Below, in pieces: positions 1-4,844 of a DNA stretch of 7,550 nt. Location of the stretch: assembly GCA_947631725.1 (NCBI GenBank), contig CANRML010000060.1, positions 1 to 7,550 on the forward strand. The letters run 5' to 3'. This stretch comes from an uncultured Clostridia bacterium. GTDB taxonomy: Bacteria > Bacillota > Clostridia > TANB77 > CAG-508. How positions within the stretch are numbered: the first letter of the stretch is position 1; the number at the start of each line of letters is the position of its first letter. Both the position numbers and the translations under genes were made by a program. Under the pieces are notes generated by a model. The model saw only the letters and a list, made by a program, of their open reading frames with translations, had not been told where the DNA came from and ran no database searches.

Positions 1-1161
1 ATATTAATACTACTTTTAATTTTTTGTGGTAATACAGTTTTTTCTGCAAAAGATGGATGGTCAGGAAGAGAGTGGAGAAAATATGTAGAAAATGATAGTG
101 GGCAGTCAATAATAGAAGATACCTGCCAAAAATTTAGAGATTTACCAACATTAAATGAAGGAGGAATATCTAAAGAGTTTCAAGAGGACAATCTGGCTAT
201 TGCACAATGGCTAACATCAGCAGAAACAAAAACAGAGCAAGAAGATAAGGAATTAAAACAATTAATAGATGCTTTTATGAACGCTGATGAAAATGGAAAG
301 GCAGGGAAAAATTGGAAGCTTAAGATAAGTCTTGATGGATCTGGTTCTCCAGCAGAAGAATTAGAATCAAAATACCAAAAAACAGTAGAAAACATCAAGA
401 AAAATACAGAATCCACTGAAGAAGAACAGGGAAATAACGAAAACGAAGAACCAAAAGAAGAAAGTATAGATTGGAAAGCATTAAGCATAGCAGACATATC
501 TAATATAGGTGATGCAGCTACAGCACAAGATGTATATAATGCACTGTTAAATGCACATGTTGACTATGAGGAAAGCGAAGAAGTAATAAATGATTATGTA
601 AAAAAATTAATAGCATTAAAAAATTCATTAGGTTTTAAAACAATAGTATCAACAGGAGATCCATATTACACAGAAAAAGGGATAGAAGAAAGATTAAGAA
701 ATATTGCTTTCAATGATGCGGAAATGTTGGATAGTGATACACTAGCAAGCATTTCAGACAAAAATGGAGGAAATGTTAATTTAGATGTAGACAATACAGG
801 CCAACCTATACTACATGTTTATAAACAACCTGACAGAACATCTAGTAGTAGTTCAAGTGGAAATGGATTGTCACAAATTATAGCGTTTGGAGATATATTT
901 ACTAAAATAGGATCAAATGATAAAATAGATGCTAAGGAATTACAAGAAAGTGTTAACTATATCTATAACATATTTTTACAAATAGGAGTAGGAATAGCAG
1001 TAATTATAGGGGTAATATTGGGAATAAAATTCATGCTAGCTGGAATAAGTGAAAAAGCAGAAGTTAAGAAAATGCTAGGAGTATATGTGATTGCCTGTGT
1101 AGTTATATTTGGCTCATTTGGAATATGGAAACTAGTTATAAATATATTGGGAAGTATCTAA
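1..1161 (+). CDS. Long-form VirB2/TrbC-like pilin with large exported N-domain (5' partial)
   Basis: The frame is open from the first base, so the gene starts upstream; the internal ATG at 277 is not the start. The visible 386 residues begin with the end of a signal peptide core (ILILLLIF, then TVFSA as a likely cleavage region), so only a short stretch is missing. Next come about 300 hydrophilic residues: a Trp-containing start (WSGREWRKY), an acidic low-complexity patch near window residues 135-155 and a Ser-rich linker at bases 838-861. The end is a two-helix module (helices about window residues 323-347 and 359-382) with SEKAEVKKML between them, the same plan as the short pilins downstream. 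VirB2-type pilins are normally about 100-140 residues with no such extension. By inference this is a pilin-like subunit carrying a surface domain; a separate membrane-anchored adhesin or assembly factor is the alternative. The frameshifted gene 27 bases downstream is its closest relative. Confidence 0.7.
   Translation: MLILLLIFCGNTVFSAKDGWSGREWRKYVENDSGQSIIEDTCQKFRDLPTLNEGGISKEFQEDNLAIAQWLTSAETKTEQEDKELKQLIDAFMNADENGKAGKNWKLKISLDGSGSPAEELESKYQKTVENIKKNTESTEEEQGNNENEEPKEESIDWKALSIADISNIGDAATAQDVYNALLNAHVDYEESEEVINDYVKKLIALKNSLGFKTIVSTGDPYYTEKGIEERLRNIAFNDAEMLDSDTLASISDKNGGNVNLDVDNTGQPILHVYKQPDRTSSSSSSGNGLSQIIAFGDIFTKIGSNDKIDAKELQESVNYIYNIFLQIGVGIAVIIGVILGIKFMLAGISEKAEVKKMLGVYVIACVVIFGSFGIWKLVINILGSI
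970..1005 (+). repeat. 36-base exact repeat shared by the two long pilin genes
   Basis: Bases 970-1005 match 1948-1983 exactly and encode the start of the first membrane helix. A second near-match follows in helix 2 (GSFGIWK region). The large exported domains upstream are much less alike. Confidence 0.8.
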
Positions 1162-1187
1162 TATAAAAATAAGGGATGAGAGTAATT

Positions 1188-1766
1188 ATGAAAAAGGTTA
1201 TAAAAATTTTAATATTAATTTTAATACTAATATTTATATTACAAGCACCTACTTTTGCAAAATATGAAAACTCCACATGGGATGAATTTTATGATAAATT
1301 TTATGAAGAATATCAAAAAAATGGAGGAAAGGATTTATCTGACAAAGACATACAAAGAGCAATAGATGGGCCTAACCCTATGCAAAATAAACTAGACGAA
1401 GGGTATACGAGAGATGATGCAGGAGGATTAGAAGATATAAAAGAAAAAGCGTTAGGACTACAAAATACAAAGAAAAATACAAATGAAAAGCAGAAAGAAA
1501 ATTCAGGAACAGACCCTACAATAACAGGAAAAGATGATGAGAAAGCAAAAGAGTTAAAGAAAAAAATAGTAGATAAAAAATCTAGCAAAGGATATAATCC
1601 TAGCAAAATGACGGTACAAGAATTAAAAAATTGGGAAGGAATAATTACAGATTATTCTATAGCTGTAGGAGGAATATCAAATGTAGAAGAAGATATTACT
1701 GCAATGTATGGAGAACTGGATTCAGAACTAAGATCTAGAGGGGAAACAGGACGGAACATTACTTGA
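1188..1766 (+). CDS. Long-form VirB2-like pilin, 5' part of a frameshifted gene
   Basis: A 192-residue product starts with a clear signal peptide (MKKVIKIL, a hydrophobic core, then PTFA before KYE). ATG 1188 is preferred over ATG 1176 because the GGGATGAG-type SD at 1173-1180 lies 7 bases upstream of 1188 but overlaps 1176. The exported part is highly charged and opens with WDEFYDKFYEEY, recalling the Trp-containing start of the preceding gene. It has a Lys/Glu/Asn-rich middle that may be coiled coil. The frame stops at TGA 1764-1766 without any membrane module. Removing one G from the GGGG at 1740-1743 restores reading into the frame ending at 2139, giving one 316-residue long-form pilin. 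The last seven residues here are therefore probably out-of-frame. Reading TGA as Trp does not help, since TAA follows within 11 codons. It may be a pseudogene, a sequencing error or, less likely, a recoded gene. Confidence 0.7.
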   Translation: MKKVIKILILILILIFILQAPTFAKYENSTWDEFYDKFYEEYQKNGGKDLSDKDIQRAIDGPNPMQNKLDEGYTRDDAGGLEDIKEKALGLQNTKKNTNEKQKENSGTDPTITGKDDEKAKELKKKIVDKKSSKGYNPSKMTVQELKNWEGIITDYSIAVGGISNVEEDITAMYGELDSELRSRGETGRNIT

Positions 1767-2139
1767 AAGTGCCCCAGAAAAAACATATATTTATAAAGCA
1801 CCATCAAATGGAGACGGAAATGACTTAGATACAACACAAGACGGATTAGATAAAATAATATCTGATTCAGAAAATTTTATAGACAGTGGAGCAAAAAACC
1901 AAATACTTGACACAGAACTACAAGAAAACATGGGATATATATATAATATATTTTTACAAATAGGAGTAGGAATAGCAGTAATTGTAGGCTTAGTACTTGG
2001 AGTAAAATTCATATTAGCAGGAATAGATGAAAAAGCAGAAGTCAAAAAAATGTTAACTGTATATGTAATAGCCTGCATAGTAGTATTTGGCTCATTTGGA
2101 ATATGGAAAATAACAATGAATATCTTAGGAAACCTATAG
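1744..2139 (+). CDS. Long-form VirB2-like pilin, 3' part (two-helix module) of the frameshifted gene
   Basis: This frame is open from base 1732 (after a TAA at 1729-1731) to TAG 2137-2139 and continues the 5' part once one G of 1740-1743 is removed. It reads KTYIYKAP, matching LHVYKQP at the equivalent place in the preceding long pilin. A linker follows, then YIYNIFLQIGVGIAVI and a second helix around ACIVVFGSFGIWK, with DEKAEVKKML in the loop. The two-helix module is nearly identical to that of the first gene, including a 36-base exact DNA match. The only ATG in frame before the helices is at 1930. It would give a 69-residue protein without a signal peptide and has no convincing SD, so independent translation is doubtful. 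A small two-helix product could still insert in the membrane if made. The SD for the next gene lies 2 bases beyond the stop. Confidence 0.65.
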   Translation, partial: KQDGTLLESAPEKTYIYKAPSNGDGNDLDTTQDGLDKIISDSENFIDSGAKNQILDTELQENMGYIYNIFLQIGVGIAVIVGLVLGVKFILAGIDEKAEVKKMLTVYVIACIVVFGSFGIWKITMNILGNL

Positions 2140-2154
2140 AGAGAAGGTGAAGAA

Positions 2155-2568
2155 ATGAAAATATTAATAAAAACATTAACAATACTATCTATAATAATGA
2201 CAATGTTATTTAGTGTACAATCTGTATATGCAATAGAAGAAGTTGAATATACAGGAATTAGAGTAGCAGACTCAGTAGGAGAAAAACTAGGATTAGGAAA
2301 TCTAGATGATTATAAAGAAACAGGAACAACATCAACCCAAATGACAGCAAAATTAGGAAAAATATTTTCTGTTATTAGTACAATAGGAAGTATATTATCT
2401 GTTATAATTTTAGCAGGAATTGGTATTAAATATATGTTAGGCAGTGTAGAAGAAAAAGCAGTTTATAAAAAGAGTATGGTACCATATATCATAGGTGTTG
2501 CTATATTATTCACAGGAAGTTTCTTACCACAGTTCATATACAGGATTGTAAAATTAATTGGATGGTAA
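2155..2568 (+). CDS. Short VirB2/TrbC-like pilin, divergent copy
   Basis: This is a 137-residue predicted prepilin. ATG 2155 follows an AGAAGGTGA SD at 2142-2150, 15 bases after the preceding stop, so it is probably translated from the same transcript as the long forms. A signal peptide covers residues 1-26 (basic MKILIK, hydrophobic core, cleavage after SVYA). A hydrophilic spacer of about 40 residues follows, then helix 1 at about 70-96, the loop GSVEEKAVYKK and helix 2 at about 109-128. The C-terminus FIYRIVKLIGW is basic and lacks the AYDFF ending of the later copies. It is the most divergent of the five short copies and may be a minor subunit of the same transcription unit as the long pilins. 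The family assignment rests on the signal peptide plus two-helix plan and the shared loop. Confidence 0.75.
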   Translation: MKILIKTLTILSIIMTMLFSVQSVYAIEEVEYTGIRVADSVGEKLGLGNLDDYKETGTTSTQMTAKLGKIFSVISTIGSILSVIILAGIGIKYMLGSVEEKAVYKKSMVPYIIGVAILFTGSFLPQFIYRIVKLIGW

Positions 2569-2571
2569 TAC

Positions 2572-2610
2572 TTGCACAAAATTTGACAATATGTTATAAT
2601 AAAATAGAAT
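2572..2610 (+). promoter_or_regulatory. Overlapping sigma-A-type promoters ahead of the main pilin cluster
   Basis: Two good promoter arrangements interleave. The first is TTGCAC at 2572-2577, 17 bases, then a perfect extended -10 TGTTATAAT at 2592-2600. The second is a consensus TTGACA at 2583-2588, 16 bases, then TAGAAT at 2605-2610. TTGACA and TATAAT are only 6 bases apart and cannot serve one polymerase. Either promoter would start a transcript in the AT-rich leader about 30-40 bases upstream of the AUG at 2648. Confidence 0.7.
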
Positions 2611-2634
2611 AAAAATAATTAATATAAAAATAAA

Positions 2635-2640
2635 AGGAGG
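2635..2640 (+). promoter_or_regulatory. Consensus ribosome binding site AGGAGG deciding the start at 2648
   Basis: AGGAGG sits 7 bases before ATG 2648 but only 1 base before ATG 2642, so 2648 is the working start. It is one of the strongest SD sites in the window, which fits high expression of this pilin. Confidence 0.8.
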
Positions 2641-2647
2641 AATGAAC

Positions 2648-3028
2648 ATGAACGTAAAAACAATACAAAAAGTACTAACTGTTTTAGTTTTAGTAGCAAT
2701 CACAGTATCTATGGTAAGCCCAGTTGTTCTAGCAGCAGAAGATGTTACTCCAAAAGACATAACTAGAGCAGGTGCAGATGACAGCATTACAACAGGAACA
2801 ATTGATAAAGCAGGAAAAAACGTAGTATCAATTTTACAAGCAGTAGGTGTAGTATTATCAGTTGTTATGCTAATCGTAATAGGTATTAAATACATGATGG
2901 GAAGTGCAGAAGAAAAAGCAGAATACAAGAAAACACTTATGCCATATGTAATAGGTGCAGCACTAATCTTTGCAGCATCAGTATTTGCACAAGTGGCATA
3001 TGATTTCTTCAACGGATGGACTGCATAG
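2648..3028 (+). CDS. Short VirB2/TrbC-like pilin, candidate major subunit
   Basis: A 126-residue prepilin starts at ATG 2648, chosen from the AGGAGG 7 bases upstream. Residues 1-29 are a signal peptide (MNVKTIQK, hydrophobic core, cleavage near VVLA before AED). The mature protein is about 97 residues: a variable acidic/Thr segment at 30-52, IDKAGKN leading into helix 1 (about 61-83), the loop GSAEEKAEYKK, helix 2 (about 98-117) and the ending AYDFFNGW. VirB2/TrbC pilins are exported, processed, held in the membrane by two helices and extracted into a pilus or channel; that role is inferred from the family. It has its own strong promoter region and SD and is followed by a hairpin terminator, which suggests it could be the most abundant copy. 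Its helix-loop-helix DNA is nearly the same as in the copies at 3093 and 3479. Confidence 0.8.
   Translation: MNVKTIQKVLTVLVLVAITVSMVSPVVLAAEDVTPKDITRAGADDSITTGTIDKAGKNVVSILQAVGVVLSVVMLIVIGIKYMMGSAEEKAEYKKTLMPYVIGAALIFAASVFAQVAYDFFNGWTA
2876..2928 (+). repeat. 53-base exact repeat shared by two pilin genes
   Basis: Bases 2876-2928 match 3692-3744 exactly. The segment encodes the end of helix 1 and the charged loop. Over about 200 bases the two genes differ at only around 15 positions (counted by eye), mostly synonymous, so the copies are either a recent duplication or homogenised by gene conversion. Confidence 0.85.
2900..2962 (+). repeat. 63-base exact repeat shared by two pilin genes
   Basis: Bases 2900-2962 match 3327-3389 exactly, covering the charged loop and the start of helix 2. 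The flanks differ, including at synonymous positions. That pattern fits a local conversion tract better than a uniform old duplication. Confidence 0.85.
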
Positions 3029-3035
3029 ATATAGA

Positions 3036-3077
3036 AAAGGAAAAGAGGAAATTTTATATTTCCCCTTTCCTTTATTT
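3036..3077 (+). terminator. Hairpin terminator or attenuator between two pilin genes
   Basis: Bases 3036-3051 pair with 3059-3073 (about 14 pairs, one bulged A at 3044 and one A-C mismatch) around a 7-base loop. The tail TTTATTT runs to 3077. The right-arm CCTTT at 3069-3073 can instead pair with AAAGG at 3080-3084, which is the SD of the next gene, so the two structures compete. It is probably a partial terminator setting lower expression of the copy at 3093. Confidence 0.65.
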
Positions 3078-3092
3078 GCAAAGGAGAAAAAC

Positions 3093-3455
3093 ATGAAAGC
3101 AAAAAAAACACAAAAAATATTTAATTTTATATTAATTATTATTATGATATTTTTTTTAATTAGCCCAGTAGTTAATGCAACAACACAACCATCTGACATT
3201 AAGGAAGTTGTTGTTGATACAAAAGATTTGCAACAAGCTGGAAACAATATTGTAAGAATATTACAAACTTTTGGAGTTATATTATCTGTTATAATATTAA
3301 TAATAATAGGTATTAAATATATGCTAGGAAGTGCAGAAGAAAAAGCAGAATACAAGAAAACACTTATGCCATATGTAATAGGTGCAGCATTAATTTTTGC
3401 AGCCTCAACATTTGCCCAAGTAGCATATGACTTTTTCCATGGATGGAAAGTTTAA
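3093..3455 (+). CDS. Short VirB2/TrbC-like pilin
   Basis: A 120-residue prepilin starts at ATG 3093, set by AAAGGAG at 3080-3086 six bases upstream. An in-frame ATG at 2970 lies inside the previous pilin gene and is not credible. The signal peptide spans about residues 1-29 (MKAKKTQK, a very hydrophobic core, cleavage near VVNA). The mature protein of about 91 residues has a distinct N-terminal segment with an acidic/Val stretch, then helix 1 (about 56-77), GSAEEKAEYKK, helix 2 (about 92-111) and AYDFFHGWKV. Its ending is basic where the neighbours end in NGWTA or NGWSA. No promoter is seen in the 64-base gap, which holds a terminator-like hairpin, so expression probably depends on readthrough from 2572-2610. 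Only 23 bases separate it from the next copy, implying co-transcription. Confidence 0.8.
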   Translation: MKAKKTQKIFNFILIIIMIFFLISPVVNATTQPSDIKEVVVDTKDLQQAGNNIVRILQTFGVILSVIILIIIGIKYMLGSAEEKAEYKKTLMPYVIGAALIFAASTFAQVAYDFFHGWKV

Positions 3456-3478
3456 ATGATAAGAAAGGAAGAATAAAA

Positions 3479-3844
3479 ATGAACACAAAAATGAAAAAAA
3501 TTATAAGCATAATTTTACTTGCTATTGTAGTTATATCAATTTTTGGAACAACTGTTATGGCAACAGAACCAAAAGGATTGAAAGATGTACAAGGAGATGC
3601 AATAGGTACAGATACAATCAATCAAGCAGGAAGAAATATAGTATCAATTCTACAAGCAGTAGGAGTAGTATTATCAGTTGTTATGCTAATTGTAATAGGT
3701 ATTAAATACATGATGGGAAGTGCAGAAGAAAAAGCAGAATACAAAAAATCTCTTATGCCATATGTAATAGGAGCAGCATTAATTTTTGCAGCATCAGTAT
3801 TTGCCCAAGTAGCATATGATTTCTTCAACGGATGGAGTGCATAA
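3479..3844 (+). CDS. Short VirB2/TrbC-like pilin, near twin of the copy at 2648
   Basis: A 121-residue prepilin starts at ATG 3479, preceded by an AAAGGAAG SD at 3464-3471. The in-frame ATG at 3443 lies inside the upstream gene and would spoil the signal peptide. The signal peptide spans residues 1-28 (MNTKMKK, core, cleavage near TVMA before TEP). The mature part has a variable segment (about 29-48), then helix 1 (about 56-78), GSAEEKAEYKK, helix 2 (about 93-112) and AYDFFNGWSA. From residue 54 onward it is almost identical in protein to the copy at 2648, while the exposed segment after the signal peptide is different. This suggests exchangeable subunits with one conserved packing core and differing mature N-termini. 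A strong hairpin terminator follows the stop. Confidence 0.8.
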   Translation: MNTKMKKIISIILLAIVVISIFGTTVMATEPKGLKDVQGDAIGTDTINQAGRNIVSILQAVGVVLSVVMLIVIGIKYMMGSAEEKAEYKKSLMPYVIGAALIFAASVFAQVAYDFFNGWSA

Positions 3845-3852
3845 TTATAAAT

Positions 3853-3889
3853 AAAGAAAAGGCAACTAAAAAGTTGGCTTTTTCTTTCT
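3853..3889 (+). terminator. Intrinsic terminator after the third clustered pilin
   Basis: Bases 3853-3867 pair with 3872-3887 around an AAAA loop, with one bulged G (3877) and one G-T pair. The core is GGCAACT against AGTTGGC, extended by AAAGAAAA against TTTTTCTTT. The U-rich right arm supplies the release tract. The SD of the next pilin begins 8 bases downstream, so some readthrough must occur if that gene has no promoter of its own. Confidence 0.75.
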
Positions 3890-3907
3890 AAATCAAAGGA
3901 GAAAGAA

Positions 3908-4327
3908 ATGAAAAGTGTTAAGATAAAAAAAATTATTAGTGTATGTTTATTATTAATAATGCTAATAACCACAGTAAACACTGTTGTTATGGCAATAGTA
4001 CCTCCTGGACAAATCAGAGGAGATAGAGCAGATGCAGAAGTTATGACAGATAAAACAATAGATAAAGCAGGAAAAAACTTTATAACCATTTTACAAGCAA
4101 TAGGAGTAGTATTATCAGTTGTAATTTTAATTGTAGTAGGAATAAAATATATGCTAGGAAGTGCAGAAGAAAAATCGGAATACAAAAAAACACTTGTGCC
4201 ATATGTAATAGGAGCGGCATTAATTTTTGCGGCAGCAATATTTGCACAAGTTATATATGATTTCTTTAGTGGATGGGGTGCTCAAACGCCAAATGGAGGA
4301 CAAACATCAACACCAAATACTAAGTAG
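3908..4327 (+). CDS. Short VirB2/TrbC-like pilin with polar C-terminal tail
   Basis: A 139-residue prepilin starts at ATG 3908, with AAAGGAG at 3895-3901 six bases upstream. The signal peptide is about residues 1-29 (MKSVKIKK, core, cleavage near VVMA). The mature segment after it contains PPGQIRGDRADAE and is unlike the neighbours. Then come IDKAGKN, helix 1 (about 60-82), GSAEEKSEYKK and helix 2 (about 98-117), ending IYDFFSGW. Unlike the other copies it continues for about 16 residues with a Gly/Pro/Thr/Gln-rich tail (GAQTPNGGQTSTPNTK), which would be a flexible extension. It is more diverged in DNA from the three preceding copies than they are from one another. It is the last pilin and is closed off by the terminator at 4368-4414. 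Confidence 0.8.
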   Translation: MKSVKIKKIISVCLLLIMLITTVNTVVMAIVPPGQIRGDRADAEVMTDKTIDKAGKNFITILQAIGVVLSVVILIVVGIKYMLGSAEEKSEYKKTLVPYVIGAALIFAAAIFAQVIYDFFSGWGAQTPNGGQTSTPNTK

Positions 4328-4367
4328 AAATATGTCAGAAATATTACAATTATATTAAATTTTAAAG

Positions 4368-4414
4368 AAAACGCAAAAAAATGTGTAAAAATATTACATT
4401 TTTTGCGTTTTTTT
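4368..4414 (+). terminator. Strong intrinsic terminator closing the pilin array
   Basis: AAAACGCAAAAAA(A)TGT at 4368-4384 pairs with ACATTTTTTGCGTTTT at 4396-4411 with one bulged A and an 11-base loop. A run of seven T at 4408-4414 follows. It separates pilin transcription from the platform/ATPase block. Confidence 0.85.
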
Positions 4415-4422
4415 GATATAAT
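4393..4422 (+). promoter_or_regulatory. Promoter for the PrgI-TraC-like-VirB4 block, nested in the terminator
   Basis: A perfect extended -10 TGATATAAT lies at 4414-4422. ATTACA at 4393-4398 is a 4/6 match to the -35 consensus with 18-base spacing and lies in the loop and right arm of the terminator. Transcription would start near 4429, about 40 bases before the AUG. The 141-base gap between the genes (4328-4468) holds this promoter, the terminator and a short hairpin (4440-4454) next to the SD. Confidence 0.65.
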
Positions 4423-4453
4423 ATTATTGAGTAAAAATGTGCAAAAAAATTGC

Positions 4454-4461
4454 AAAGGAGG
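4454..4461 (+). promoter_or_regulatory. Ribosome binding site AAAGGAGG deciding the start at 4469
   Basis: AAAGGAGG ends 7 bases before ATG 4469. The upstream in-frame ATG at 4403 lies inside the terminator and ahead of the predicted transcription start, so it is not used. Confidence 0.8.
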
Positions 4462-4468
4462 AATTTTA

Positions 4469-4843
4469 ATGAACAGCTATAATATACCAAGAAATGTAAA
4501 GGGAGAAGGACGAATACTGTATGTATTTTCTACCAAAGCTTTAATTTATACTTTTATAGGGATGATAGTAGGAACATTATTCCATTTTATATTTTCAATA
4601 TTTGGTATGCAGTCATTAGGTTTCTTCTTTATAGTTGGATTTGGAGCAATAGGATTTGTTATAGCAACATTTAAAATTCCAGATACAACAACATTTCAAT
4701 TCACAAGAAAAACAGGAGGAGAAAATATAGACGAAATTATCAAAAGATATGTAAAATTTAAAATGCAAAAAAAGAAAATATATATATTTGACAAAGATAG
4801 AACGGAAGAAAAATATCAAACAAAAGAAGAGGGAGGAAAATAA
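4469..4843 (+). CDS. prgI: PrgI-family T4SS inner-membrane protein
   Basis: A 124-residue protein starts at ATG 4469, fixed by the AAAGGAGG SD. It shows the PrgI-family layout: a short N-terminal YNIPRNVKGEGRI motif followed by FSTKALIY, two membrane helices (about residues 23-45 and 49-67), then KIPDTTTFQFTRKTGGENIDE and a basic cytoplasmic end (RYVKFKMQKKKIYIF). PrgI proteins of Gram-positive conjugation systems are small two-helix components of the membrane platform, comparable with VirB3, and are usually encoded just before VirB4, as here. The last codons contain the SD (GGGAGG at 4831-4836) for the next gene, one base past the stop, which suggests coupled translation. It is the first gene after the promoter at 4393-4422. 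Confidence 0.85.
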   Translation: MNSYNIPRNVKGEGRILYVFSTKALIYTFIGMIVGTLFHFIFSIFGMQSLGFFFIVGFGAIGFVIATFKIPDTTTFQFTRKTGGENIDEIIKRYVKFKMQKKKIYIFDKDRTEEKYQTKEEGGK

Positions 4844-4844
4844 A

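Noticed and set aside
277..1161. The first gene starting at ATG 277
   Set aside because: The same frame is open to base 1 and contains a signal peptide end upstream of 277; no SD precedes 277.
1740..1743. Phase variation by a homopolymer tract
   Set aside because: Four Gs is short for slipped-strand switching. A mutation or read error is simpler.
1764..1766. TGA read as Trp or another amino acid, as in recoded bacteria
   Set aside because: Reading through meets TAA within 11 codons and does not reach the pilin module, whereas a one-base shift does. Trp is encoded by TGG throughout.
2583..2600. TTGACA and TATAAT as one promoter
   Set aside because: They are only 6 bases apart. Each fits better with a different partner (TTGCAC for TATAAT, TAGAAT for TTGACA).
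3823..3851. Separate promoter (TTCAAC, 16 bases, TATAAA) for the pilin at 3908
   Set aside because: The -35 matches only half the consensus, and the transcript would start at the base of the terminator hairpin.
4440..4454. TGCAA-AAAAA-TTGCA hairpin next to the prgI SD as a riboregulator
   Set aside because: It has only five pairs, does not cover the GGAGG core and is expected by chance in such AT-rich sequence.
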